NCBI RefSeq assembly: GCF_004564135.1
Contig: NZ_CP038255.1
Location: 2,219,501-2,283,500, forward strand
Reading direction: 5' to 3'
DNA length: 64,000 nucleotides
Source: Terasakiella sp. SH-1
Lineage (GTDB): Bacteria > Pseudomonadota > Alphaproteobacteria > Rhodospirillales > Terasakiellaceae
A program made the translations under genes and the position numbers. The notes under the pieces are model-generated. The model had not been told where the DNA came from. It worked only from the letters and a program-made list of their open reading frames with translations, and did no database searches. Positions 7,013 through 14,334 of this stretch are shown here, piece after piece; position 1 is the stretch's first letter, and the number at the start of each line of letters is the position of its first letter.

Positions 7013-7867
7013 ATGTCCCAGAAAGCACTGATTGGTTTCATAGATGTTCTTGGTTTCTCAGAACTTGTTAAACGAAAAGATTTTGGAGATTTGTTTGAAC
7101 AGTATATCCAATTGATTCGCAATGCGTTAAACGCACGAGGCCAGACGCATATGGAGTATGTAGTTTTTTCAGATAGCATTGTGATTGTTTCTGAGAAAAC
7201 AGACTATAAAAGTTTATTTCTTTTGATTGAAGCCGTTTCCCTCTTTTCATTCGAGGCATTAACAAAACTGGGTTTGCCAATCAAGGGCAGTATCACTTCA
7301 GGCAATATCACCTACAAGAAACAAGACGGTGATGTAGTTATTGCGGGAACACCAATTGTTGAAGCATATAAGCTTGAGCAATCTCAGAACTGGGTAGGGG
7401 CAATGATTTCCCCTAATACAATTCGCGAATATGAACACTTTTTCGATTTAGTGGATTATCCGAATTTGCAAGTGCCCATACAGTTAGAGCGTTTGAAAAA
7501 AAATATGGCTTGGGCCATTACCGTTCAAAAAACTGGCCTAATTCCTTATAAAAATAAAAGTGATGATGACTTCTTTGAAGGCTATGCGATTGTTCCCCGT
7601 CGATTGTCATCTGTTGATGCAGGTCATCTCAAAGAAGATATGAACGAATACCTTGATGCTTTAACAAAAGAGAAATTCTTTTCGGCATCACCTGATGTTC
7701 AACGGAAATATCGCAATACAGAGCAGTTCGTCCAGCAGGTTATCAGCTTGTGGCATAAGAGATGGGCATCAAATACATACCGGATGCATTTTTGGTCTAA
7801 GAATGAGGCTCGCAATAGAACTGACGCTGGTTATGCCATTTTTGCTCCAGATGCTCCATTAGATTAA
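7013..7867 (+). CDS. Class III nucleotidyl-cyclase-like protein
   Basis: The product has 284 residues from the ATG at 7013, with GGAG upstream; an in-frame TTG at 6995 would overlap the AbiTii gene. IGFIDVLGFS (Asp11) and VVFSDSIVIV (Asp54) are the two metal-binding Asp motifs of class III cyclases, spaced 43 residues apart as in known enzymes. LPIKGSITSGNITY and GTPIVEAYKLE follow in the right order. In the last motif the transition-state Asn and Arg of canonical cyclases appear as Val116 and Lys120, so activity and substrate are open. With a membrane protein nearby, a Pycsar-like logic is conceivable but unproven. It ends 9 bp into the convergent broken recombinase gene. Confidence 0.72.
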   Translation: MSQKALIGFIDVLGFSELVKRKDFGDLFEQYIQLIRNALNARGQTHMEYVVFSDSIVIVSEKTDYKSLFLLIEAVSLFSFEALTKLGLPIKGSITSGNITYKKQDGDVVIAGTPIVEAYKLEQSQNWVGAMISPNTIREYEHFFDLVDYPNLQVPIQLERLKKNMAWAITVQKTGLIPYKNKSDDDFFEGYAIVPRRLSSVDAGHLKEDMNEYLDALTKEKFFSASPDVQRKYRNTEQFVQQVISLWHKRWASNTYRMHFWSKNEARNRTDAGYAIFAPDAPLD

Positions 7868-8425
7868 CTGAACCGCATTTTCCAATTGCGTATCGCTAAC
7901 TTCAATATACCTTTGGGTCGTGCCAATATTGGCGTGGCCCATTAATTTTTGGATGACACGCACGCTGACCGACTTGGTGTTGAGCGTGGTGGCGAATGTC
8001 CTACGACCTGAATGCGACGATGCACCGATAACACCAGCGTCTTGGTAGATGCGTTTGAGCAGCATGCAGATACCGTGACGCGTGAACGGTGCTTTCTGAC
8101 TGATGAATAATGACTGGTCTTTGTTATAGACTTTGATGTCAGCCAGATAAGCACGTAGTTCTTTTTTCAATTTGTCAGAAACGAAGATGGGTCTGGCCTG
8201 TTGGCCTTTTGTCTGATGCTTGGTGAGCATAATACGTGAATTGATATTACCATCTTCGTCCAGCACGTCAGATACTTTCAAGCTGGCAACTTCGATGGCT
8301 CTGAGGCCACTCAGATAGGTTAGCATAAAGATGGCTCGGTTGCGGCTTGCGTGTCGTTGGTTTGCAATAATGCCAAGAACTCATTTTACATCTTTCGCGT
8401 TCAATACTTTGGCTTGCTTACTCAT
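7859..8425 (-). pseudogene. FimB/FimE-like short tyrosine recombinase broken by one in-frame TGA
   Basis: The frame starts at an ATG (8423-8425), reads MSKQAKVLNAKDVK, hits TGA (8381-8383), and continues in the same frame as VLGIIANQRHASRNRAIFMLTYLSGLRAIE to the stop at 7859. Catalytic residues are in place after the stop: Arg in SGLRAIE, HSGRR, GHANI and the Tyr in QRYIEV. At about 188 codons it is the short catalytic-domain-only type. Readthrough or restart at the ATG ending at 8326 would give a 155-residue protein that keeps all catalytic residues, so residual function cannot be excluded. Arg (CGA) to TGA is the simplest explanation. Confidence 0.75.
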
Positions 8426-8615
8426 TACGCCTGACCTCAAATAATACTATTCTGTTTTCTGGTGCTCATATTATAGCATTACTGAAATATGACACCAGGA
8501 ATACCCGGCATTATTGTTGGTTTATTTGGTGAAATGCTTACAATTGACCAAATGATAACATTATAAATATTTGAGACGCTGGTATATGCGTTAACTTATA
8601 ATTGAGGTGTTCTTG

Positions 8616-8981
8616 ATGCGTATTTGCGAAATCGATAAATCATTTAACTGGAAACGGGCTGAGTTGTTTGGCCTGTATGCCCCGGCTAAAAATCAGTTTT
8701 TGAAACCGGAGCTACAAACAAAGAAGTCGCCAAGTGCGAAAGCACGGCTGGCGATGATACGAGCAAAGAAACTCCAGCAACAGGAATTGGCAACACGAAG
8801 GCAGATTCAAAACTTGATGTATCAAAACACCGATATAACCAAGAGGGAACTCGAAGACCAGCAACGAGAGCTTGAGCTTTTGAAACAAGAAATCTTGCAC
8901 CTGATTGACAAAGCAGAAATCGAACAAGAAACCAAATCTCGCATCCGTGATATAGCTCTGCGACATATCTCTGAGATTTAA
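8616..8981 (+). CDS. Small coiled-coil protein of unknown function
   Basis: The product is about 121 residues from an ATG preceded by GAGG; a GTG at 8607 overlaps that motif. The N-terminus (MRICEIDKSFNWKRAELFGLY) looks globular. Residues from about 45 to 118 are a highly charged Gln/Glu/Lys-rich helix that should form a long coiled coil (LEDQQRELELLKQEILHLIDKAE). It has no membrane segment and no known domain. It stands alone on its strand, with a large gene-poor gap after it. It is possibly an element-specific accessory or DNA-associated protein, but no function can be assigned. Confidence 0.55.
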   Translation: MRICEIDKSFNWKRAELFGLYAPAKNQFLKPELQTKKSPSAKARLAMIRAKKLQQQELATRRQIQNLMYQNTDITKRELEDQQRELELLKQEILHLIDKAEIEQETKSRIRDIALRHISEI

Positions 8982-9715
8982 TGATTTAATTCTCTTGCGT
9001 CCGAACGCACTTCGTTTGTTCGTTCGTATGGCTGACACCACTCATAGCTCACGCTATTCGTTCTTATCAGCCATAACTTTTTCAGCAATTTAATTATTAA
9101 ACATTCTTGAAAGGCGTATAGCCTTTAAGCGAAGCGGCACTCGAAACAGCTAAGATAAATGCAACCTTCCCCCCCCCACTGGGGGAAGGAAGGAAACATG
9201 AAATAAATTCTCTACGAAACGAGCTTGAGATTTCAGAACAATACCTCGGCGGTCAATTGGTGGCAGGGCGAAACCAATCCTATATCCGAGTCCCTTCTCC
9301 GTATCAAAGATACAGACCCCACGGCAAGCTATTAGAACCTATTGTTGAGCACTAACAGCCCTGAGATTAGTGGTTTTTCACGTCTCTCCTATCGTCTTTG
9401 CATAGCATCACTATGCGGTGCTGAAGGTGGATGCAACCAAATAGGGAGCCCTAACAGACATTAAACGATAAACCCTAAATGATATTCCTATGTGCTATCC
9501 CCACTCATAACGCCCGTCTCGTATTCGGAAGCTGGTTATCCAACTGCTGTCGCTGTGTTTCTTGCGTAGTTAACAAGTCAATACTACTGAATAGTTATAT
9601 AAATAATAATACTGAATACTCATATCAAAACTCAATATTATTACACCTGTATTTATACATTTAGCTTCAAAAGAAGCTGATAAAAATAAAAAACTTTAAT
9701 TTTGACTTTGATGCT
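8982..9715. other. 734-bp gene-poor stretch inside the element
   Basis: No confident gene is visible. It holds an 8-bp inverted repeat ATGGCTGA...TCAGCCAT and a hairpin CCTTCCCCC (9165-9173)/GGGGGAAGG (9181-9189) that contains a run of nine C. An ORF without a plausible start reads EISEQYLGGQLVAGRNQSY and ends at 9353-9355; it may be the tail of a decayed gene. The last 150 bases are very AT-rich and probably contain the promoter of the next gene. Confidence 0.5.
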
Positions 9716-10006
9716 ATGAATTACTTAAACTATACATATAAAAAATTGAAAGACGCTGGCCTGACAACGGGCTTTAATGATTTTAGTCGTCGCTTTCTGA
9801 TGAAGAATGAAAGCTATGCTCGAACAATACGAGCCAGACAAAAAGATTTGCCACTACCATCACTGATTATTTTGACAGCACGCGTGTCGCAATCGTCTCA
9901 GAATTTACTGGCTACAAACGTCGGTAGAGAATTAGGCGAAGAGCTTGGTGCGTTGGCTCAGGAATTGTCCGAGCACGTCTACAAACGTGCTTTGTCAGGT
10001 GGTTAA
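9716..10006 (+). CDS. Small conserved-looking accessory protein (DUF6626-like?)
   Basis: The 96-residue product reads YKKLKDAGLTTGFNDFSRRFLMKNESYARTIRARQKDLPLPSLIILTAR. This suggests a small helix-turn-helix-like fold with a basic surface. It resembles short alphaproteobacterial proteins that I recall under DUF6626; I could not verify this. The C-terminal half is a neutral to acidic helix. The next gene starts 14 bp downstream, so the two form an operon. There is no membrane segment. The ribosome-binding site is weak. Confidence 0.6.
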   Translation: MNYLNYTYKKLKDAGLTTGFNDFSRRFLMKNESYARTIRARQKDLPLPSLIILTARVSQSSQNLLATNVGRELGEELGALAQELSEHVYKRALSGG

Positions 10007-10019
10007 AATTGGAAGAACC

Positions 10020-10301
10020 ATGAAATACTTATTTGCGATATACCCTGAAACAGAGCCTGAAGAAAACAGGTGCATAGAATGGACATCGGATGACGCTGCT
10101 ATGCTTTTTAGACTACAGCATACAGGGCAACTATATACACTTGATGGTTCATTGCCCTTTCCATTATCAAAACTGGAACAGATACTTAATTGTTATGGCA
10201 TTGTCATTTTGTCAAATGCAGACGAACCAGATACGGAGTATGTTTATGATAAAAATGAAATAGACAACACCCTAATTTTTCGTAAGCGTCATTCAGCATG
10301 A
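10020..10301 (+). CDS. Small hypothetical protein in operon with the preceding gene
   Basis: The product has 93 residues from an ATG at 10020 preceded by GGAAGAACC. A longer reading frame from 9945 overlaps the previous gene and has no ribosome-binding site. It reads MKYLFAIYPETEPEENRCIEW, is acidic overall and has no recognisable domain or membrane segment. The aromatic and acidic composition suggests a compact alpha/beta fold. It converges on the integrase gene. Function unknown. Confidence 0.55.
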   Translation: MKYLFAIYPETEPEENRCIEWTSDDAAMLFRLQHTGQLYTLDGSLPFPLSKLEQILNCYGIVILSNADEPDTEYVYDKNEIDNTLIFRKRHSA

Positions 10302-10325
10302 CAATGGCAAATAAGCCAAACCATC

Positions 10326-11666
10326 TTATTCAGACTGAAAACTGACCATATTATCCAAGTAGTATCTAATATTGTCGTGCTCATCCATCATAGGGACCAA
10401 ATGCTTGGTATAACGTGCAGAATCACGACGTGCTAAATCATCTTTGTAAGTTGTTTCGATTTGACGCTCTGAAGTTCCCATTCGGTCAGCAATCACACTG
10501 GTCTTTTCATCGGAATACAAGATTGCGAAAGAGGCAAACGTATGCCTGAGACTTGTCATGTTTCTTGTTTTGCCGTTCGGGTCTTTCAGGCAACCGTTTA
10601 ATTTCAAGAATGACTTCCACTGCGTATTGTCAGTATTAGATTTTTTCCCGGTTTCTGTTGCAAAAACATAATCATCTGGCTCGGTAAACTTTGATTTCTT
10701 TTTCCAAATCTCAAAATCTGCATTCAAATCTTCTGAAATTGGAACAAGCCTCCGCTTGCCTTTAGCTTTTGCAAAAAAATATGTTTCAGTTTTCTTCGTT
10801 TGCGGGTTCCGCTCTGACCTTAAATCTTTCCATTGAAGCTGAACCAAATCAGCAACCCTTGTTCCACACGCTAACATCAGCTTGAACTTAAACAGTATTC
10901 GTTGCCTTGTTAGTTCTTCATTTTCATTTTTTGCATCTGCAATCCAATCAGAAAAAACTTTCTGCAACTTGGTATATTCTTCGTAGTTAAACCCCTCAGC
11001 CGACCTATTAATTCCCATCTGCCTTTGGTCAAGCGACATCGGCACGCCCTTGTCCGTAAAACCCTTGCGAAAAGACCAGGTCAGAAATTCTTTAATAATT
11101 TTTCTCTCATTGTCCAAGCCATGACCGTTAGGTTTTCGAATGGAACGAATATACCCATCCTCTCTTGCAATACGGTCATCTCTTTTATGCTCAACACTAC
11201 CGTAATAAGAGATACGCCAATCCCAAAAACGACTAAAATAATCATCATCCAGTTTTTCAAAATCAATTCGGGCTGGCTTCTTTCTGATATATTTCCCAAA
11301 CCAATTCCTATCTATCGAACGATAAACACCCAGACGAGATTCTTTAATAACACCGTTTCTGACTTTGTTTTTCTTGTATTCCAGAAACTCTTCCCACTTA
11401 ACATCCAGCCATACTTTTCGTTTGCCAGATTTTTTCTTCCGTTGAACAGCTTCAATCCCTTTGCCGGACACCAACCCTTTCTTTTTGGCAGCAAGCACAA
11501 TCGCCTCTGTCTTATCGCGGGTGCCTAAAGAATAATCCCGATTTCGACCATCAATTCTTAATCGACAATAATAGATACCACTCGACTGGTCTTGGCGTGT
11601 CCCAATAGATAAACCCTTTTCAAGTTTAACGTAGTTGTCCCAACCAGATTTCCCCGTTTTTTTCAT
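10326..11666 (-). CDS. int: Tyrosine-family integrase of the element
   Basis: The product is about 446 residues from an ATG at 11666; GTG and TTG codons extend the frame to 11681. A basic N-terminal arm-binding region and a core-binding helix domain are followed by the catalytic domain. Catalytic signals are Arg in LACGTRVADLVQLQW, LRHTFASFAI for the HxxRH box, and the likely Tyr in IETTYKDDL. The first His of the HxxR box is replaced (MTSLRH), and the usual LGH before the Tyr reads MGTSERQ, so the box is divergent. Position, just inside the right attachment repeat and reading into the element, is typical for the integrase that moved it. Confidence 0.88.
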   Translation of the reverse strand: MKKTGKSGWDNYVKLEKGLSIGTRQDQSSGIYYCRLRIDGRNRDYSLGTRDKTEAIVLAAKKKGLVSGKGIEAVQRKKKSGKRKVWLDVKWEEFLEYKKNKVRNGVIKESRLGVYRSIDRNWFGKYIRKKPARIDFEKLDDDYFSRFWDWRISYYGSVEHKRDDRIAREDGYIRSIRKPNGHGLDNERKIIKEFLTWSFRKGFTDKGVPMSLDQRQMGINRSAEGFNYEEYTKLQKVFSDWIADAKNENEELTRQRILFKFKLMLACGTRVADLVQLQWKDLRSERNPQTKKTETYFFAKAKGKRRLVPISEDLNADFEIWKKKSKFTEPDDYVFATETGKKSNTDNTQWKSFLKLNGCLKDPNGKTRNMTSLRHTFASFAILYSDEKTSVIADRMGTSERQIETTYKDDLARRDSARYTKHLVPMMDEHDNIRYYLDNMVSFQSE

Positions 11667-11736
11667 CACAATACGCACCAAAAACCCATATTCATTCCAC
11701 CTTTGAAACAGTGGGGTCTTTTAGGTGTCTTTGTCA

Positions 11737-11756
11737 ATAGTGGTTTAATAGTGGTC
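11737..11756 (+). repeat. Candidate integrase arm site, right
   Basis: ATAGTGGTTTAATAGTGGTC matches 4397-4416 with one difference. It lies between the integrase start and the attR core. Confidence 0.5.
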
Positions 11757-11817
11757 TAATTTTAATTTTATAAGCTATTGATTTTATTAATTAATAAATC
11801 AATACATCTAACATCAA

Positions 11818-11838
11818 TTATCCCTCAAGGGTATACTT
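11818..11838 (+). repeat. Right attachment-site repeat (attR core)
   Basis: This is a 20/21 match to 4330-4350 in direct orientation. The terminator that follows (11840-11874) has a different stem from the left one and may be the original 3' end of the small-RNA gene. Confidence 0.7.
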
Positions 11839-11839
11839 C

Positions 11840-11874
11840 GCCCCCTAAGTCATTGATTTAGGGGGCTTTTTTTG
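11840..11874 (+). terminator. Terminator hairpin after attR
   Basis: GCCCCCTAA pairs with TTTAGGGGGC around a short loop and is followed by seven T. In a simple integration model this is the displaced native terminator of small RNA 2. Confidence 0.8.
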
Positions 11875-11980
11875 CATCAAAATCGGCTACCCCGGAATTA
11901 CCCCGAAAATAATTGTCTTGATTTTTTTATTTTTCTGTCTCTGAGAGGCCGAAATAACCCGAATCACGCCTCGAATAAAT

Positions 11981-12012
11981 ACCTCCAATGAATCTAATTT
12001 GGAGGTTTTTTT
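11981..12012 (+). terminator. Hairpin with T-tract overlapping a ribosome-binding site
   Basis: ACCTCCAA (11981-11988) pairs with TTGGAGGT (11999-12006) and seven T follow. GGAGG of the right arm is also correctly placed as a ribosome-binding site for the ATG at 12013, so this could be a terminator or a translation-blocking hairpin. Confidence 0.6.
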
Positions 12013-12090
12013 ATGGACTGTATCGAATGGACAGGACGCAAAGACAAAGACGGTTAGCGGCTGGTGATGAGAAAGGTTTTGAAGCAGTAG
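12013..12090 (+). pseudogene. Remnant of an HNH-endonuclease gene
   Basis: From an ATG with a good GGAGG the frame reads MDCIEWTGRKDKDG and stops at TAG (12055-12057). It then continues as RLVMRKVLKQ before another stop. The string CIEWTG...KDG(YG)R is the characteristic N-terminus of phage HNH endonucleases, with the expected Tyr-Gly replaced by a stop. The catalytic HNH part is missing. A 70-codon frame at 11988-12200 overlaps this remnant and looks fortuitous. Short evidence, so low confidence. Confidence 0.35.
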
Positions 12091-12248
12091 AAGAAGCAGA
12101 AGAACACCTAACAGCGGTTCAATATTCTAACTCACTTCCATTTACTGAACGCCTATGCGGTTTTGTTTTAAGTAAACATCAAGCTTCATACGCAAATTAA
12201 TTCCAGCATTATATGCGTGAGTCAAGCATAATACGCTCTGGATGATTT

Positions 12249-12265
12249 TTTGCGTGTGACGCAAA
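12249..12265. promoter_or_regulatory. Perfect 7-3-7 palindrome upstream of the XRE gene (candidate operator)
   Basis: TTTGCGT-GTG-ACGCAAA lies 48 bp before the start codon of the XRE regulator. It is the right size and place for autoregulation by an XRE dimer. Confidence 0.55.
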
Positions 12266-12307
12266 TTTCCTATCTATGGAACCTGCAACCAATGAAACGA
12301 TAGGAAA
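12266..12307 (+). promoter_or_regulatory. 9-bp inverted repeat overlapping the ribosome-binding site
   Basis: TTTCCTATC (12266-12274) is complementary to GATAGGAAA (12299-12307). The right arm contains AGGAAA, the ribosome-binding site of the gene starting at 12314. If the leader is transcribed the hairpin would hide that site. Confidence 0.45.
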
Positions 12308-12313
12308 GAAGCA

Positions 12314-12703
12314 ATGAAATTAAACTTCCGAGAAATGCGGAATAAAGCAGGTTTTACGTTGGAAAGTGCGGCTGACCGAATGGGTATCAGCCCCAGCCAA
12401 GTTTCAAGAATTGAGAGCGGAACGTCCGATACGACTTTGCGTCGCACTCAAGAATTTGCACAATTATATGAATGTAGCCCCGCCGATTTAATTGCTGAGC
12501 CGAATGAATTGTTCCAATTTGACTTCGATTTAGTGAAAGATGTTTTACTGGGAATTGAGAATCTGGAACTCAATCTACCCAAAGAAAAGAAAGTCGAATT
12601 AACGGTATCATTGCTGAAAATGGAAACCGAACGGCTGAAAGAAACACCAGATGAGAAGGTGGATTTAAGTCGTTACCAATCTTTGATTAAAGCGTTGGTA
12701 TAA
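12314..12703 (+). CDS. XRE-family transcriptional regulator
   Basis: The product has 129 residues. The N-terminal helix-turn-helix (about residues 4-60: MRNKAGFTLESAADRMGISPSQVSRIESGTSDTTL, given here in part as ADRMGISPSQVSRIESG) is a standard Cro/C1-type fold. The C-terminal half is acidic and helical with no known domain, probably for dimerisation. The gene is preceded by a perfect palindrome (12249-12265) and its ribosome-binding site lies in a potential hairpin, so autoregulation at two levels is plausible. It lies in degraded accessory DNA next to an HNH remnant and an IS, so a prophage or island remnant is likely. Confidence 0.85.
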   Translation: MKLNFREMRNKAGFTLESAADRMGISPSQVSRIESGTSDTTLRRTQEFAQLYECSPADLIAEPNELFQFDFDLVKDVLLGIENLELNLPKEKKVELTVSLLKMETERLKETPDEKVDLSRYQSLIKALV

Positions 12704-12780
12704 ACAGTTATGGGAGGGCTTTCGCCCTCACCATATATAACCGATGATATGTTCCGTCTGTCTAACAGACTTTTCTACCT

Positions 12781-13335
12781 CTATGCTTTGGACGGTAATA
12801 CAGGGGCAGCGCCTTCGGACATGTTTTGACCGATAGCGTTTAACGCAGCGTCCAGAACCATTTTGTCTCCGTCCAGTCCCAATAATTCCAATCTCTTGTC
12901 GCTGCTAACCCGAAGAACACCGATAACAAGCTCGCCTTTGTCAAACTCAGTTTCAACATTTACGTTTTTGAAACAGTCTACCTGCTCTTGGAAAAGTTTG
13001 ATGGCGGATTGGATGTTAGCTTCAGCAGTCTTGCCAGAGTCTTTTGTTTTGCCAACATTGGCAGTTCCACGAATAACTCTGTCGATGCCACCATTAGCCA
13101 CAACCCATTCTGGGAAACTGTCTGGTGTTTGCTTTTCCTGCAAAGCTTTTTTCAGAACTGTCGCATATGCTGAAACCTTGCGACGGTCATTGAGGCCGAT
13201 AACACTGCGGATTACCGCCAGAATAGGTTTTTTCCTACTGATAGGAATTTTATTCACCTTGCAGTATTCAAAGAATTCCTCCATCGCCTCTTTAGATTCT
13301 TTCAAACTATGGCAAACCGCCAAGACATCAGCCAA
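12781..13335 (-). CDS. Unknown protein, 5' end cut off by the IS1595-family element
   Basis: About 184 codons are readable, beginning at a TTG next to the IS end (KLLADVLAVCHSLKESKEAMEEF). The frame continues into the IS terminal repeat until a TAG, so the natural N-terminus is lost. The protein is charged, helical and soluble, and no domain is recognised. The IS joins it to the truncated Sel1 gene on the same strand, so it may be a chance survivor of a deletion. Expression without its own start is doubtful. Confidence 0.5.
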   Translation of the reverse strand: MADVLAVCHSLKESKEAMEEFFEYCKVNKIPISRKKPILAVIRSVIGLNDRRKVSAYATVLKKALQEKQTPDSFPEWVVANGGIDRVIRGTANVGKTKDSGKTAEANIQSAIKLFQEQVDCFKNVNVETEFDKGELVIGVLRVSSDKRLELLGLDGDKMVLDAALNAIGQNMSEGAAPVLPSKA

Positions 13336-13342
13336 TAATTTA

Positions 13343-14062
13343 GGGGCTGAAGTAGCTAAGGACTGAAAGAGGTTCTATAATGGCTACGATGTACATCCGA
13401 AAAAGTCGTCTGACTTTACGTCAGCAAAGCAAGTTGATTGAGCATTTTGTCGCAGGCAGCACGGCTCGTGCGACTACTGAAATTGTAGGTGTCCAAGCGA
13501 ACACATCGATCCGCTTCTTCATGCGGCTTCGCCAATTGATTGCCAGCAAGTTGCCGAGCTATCGTTTGCAAGGCGAGATTGAAGCTGATGAAAGTTATTT
13601 TGGCGGTGTCCATAAAGGAAAACGAGGTCGTGGTGCTGGCGGCAAAGTGGCTGTGTTTGGCCTTTTAAAGCGGGGTGGCAAGGTCTATACGGCAATCATT
13701 CCCAATGCAAAGACAGAGACGCTGTTACCGATTATTCAGGAGAAGGTCGAGCCTGACAGTATCGTCTATACCGATACGTTTGGTGCTTACAACGCATTGG
13801 ATGTTTCGGACTTTCATCACCGCCGCATCAACCATTCCAAACTCTTTGCAGACAAACAAAATCACATCAATGGCATTGAGAACTTTTGGAATCAGGCAAA
13901 GCGTCATATGCGGAAATTCAACGGTATCAAAACTGACCATTTCTACTGGTTTCTCAAGGAGTGTGAATGGCGTTTCAATGGAGGCAACCACGCAGACCTC
14001 CTAAAGCAGCTGAAAATATGGTATAAACAGGCTAAACATTAACCCTTAGCTACTTCAGCCCC
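13343..14062 (+). mobile_element. Intact IS1595-family insertion sequence (copy 1, about 720 bp)
   Basis: Perfect 19-bp terminal inverted repeats, GGGGCTGAAGTAGCTAAGG (13343-13361) and its complement (14044-14062), flank a transposase. No 8-bp direct target duplication is present. Instead AATAATTT (ending one base before the left end) and AAATTATT (right) are complements of each other. The flanking genes are both truncated at the IS ends, which suggests an IS-associated deletion or rearrangement. Confidence 0.9.
13380..14042 (+). CDS. IS1595-family (ISXO2-like) DDE transposase
   Basis: The 220-residue product contains the ISXO2 transposase core. IEADESYFGG carries the first Asp and the ESYFGG signature, and KGKRGRGAGGKVAVFGLLKR follows in typical fashion. 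VYTDTFGAYNAL carries the second Asp. HINGIENFWNQAKRHMRKFNG carries the N-[GIENFW] motif near the third acidic or Asn residue. The N-terminal zinc-ribbon domain that many ISXO2 transposases have is reduced to about 60 residues, but the frame is complete and flanked by perfect inverted repeats, so the copy is probably functional. It inserts by cut- or copy-based transposition, usually leaving 8-bp duplications. Confidence 0.93.
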   Translation: MATMYIRKSRLTLRQQSKLIEHFVAGSTARATTEIVGVQANTSIRFFMRLRQLIASKLPSYRLQGEIEADESYFGGVHKGKRGRGAGGKVAVFGLLKRGGKVYTAIIPNAKTETLLPIIQEKVEPDSIVYTDTFGAYNALDVSDFHHRRINHSKLFADKQNHINGIENFWNQAKRHMRKFNGIKTDHFYWFLKECEWRFNGGNHADLLKQLKIWYKQAKH

Positions 14063-14334
14063 AAATTATTTTGTGCGGACGCATATTCTTTATTGGCGGC
14101 TTTTTCATACCAATCACATGCAATTTTAGCATTCTCAGGAAATGCTTTACCCTCTGAATAAAAATTGCCCATGGCATTCATTGCTTTTGGATTACCTTGT
14201 TCAGCCAACAGCAACATAATTGATTTGGCCGTTTCGTAATCACCAACATCATAGGCTTTGTAACCATCTTCCACGGTTTGCGCATAAGCAGGTAAAGTAA
14301 ATAAAATGACCAATATGAAAAGTACAAAGCGCAT
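14050..14334 (-). pseudogene. Exported Sel1-repeat protein truncated by the IS
   Basis: The 94-codon product has a clear signal peptide (MRFVLFILVILFTLPAYAQ). One and a half Sel1-like repeats follow (YETAKSIMLLLAEQGNPKAMNAMGNFYSEGKAFPEN..., ending SAQNNLG). The last codons and the stop lie inside the IS terminal repeat (stop at 14050-14052), so the 3' part of the gene is gone. Sel1 proteins act as periplasmic adaptors for protein-protein contacts. This remnant could still be secreted but is unlikely to be complete. Confidence 0.75.

Larger units (their letters stand above)
4330..11838. mobile_element. About 7.5-kb integrative element with a defence-like cargo
   Basis: Direct repeats bound it at 4330-4350 and 11818-11838. 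A tyrosine integrase (10326-11666) sits just inside the right end and reads inward. Inside both ends there is also a second shared sequence (4397-4416 and 11737-11756), a candidate integrase arm site. The DNA is visibly AT-richer than the flanking chromosome. The cargo is a divergent four-gene block (HEPN-like, membrane, AbiTii, cyclase-like), a broken FimB-like recombinase and three small unknown genes. No relaxase, excisionase or replication gene was recognised, so it is a minimal island rather than a conjugative element. Confidence 0.75.

Noticed and set aside
9479-9664. 61-codon ORF in the gene-poor stretch
   Set aside because: AT-rich with Cys/Tyr/Asn-heavy composition and no ribosome-binding site; looks fortuitous.
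11988-12200. 70-codon ORF after attR
   Set aside because: It starts inside a hairpin with a T-tract and overlaps the HNH remnant in another frame; no ribosome-binding site.
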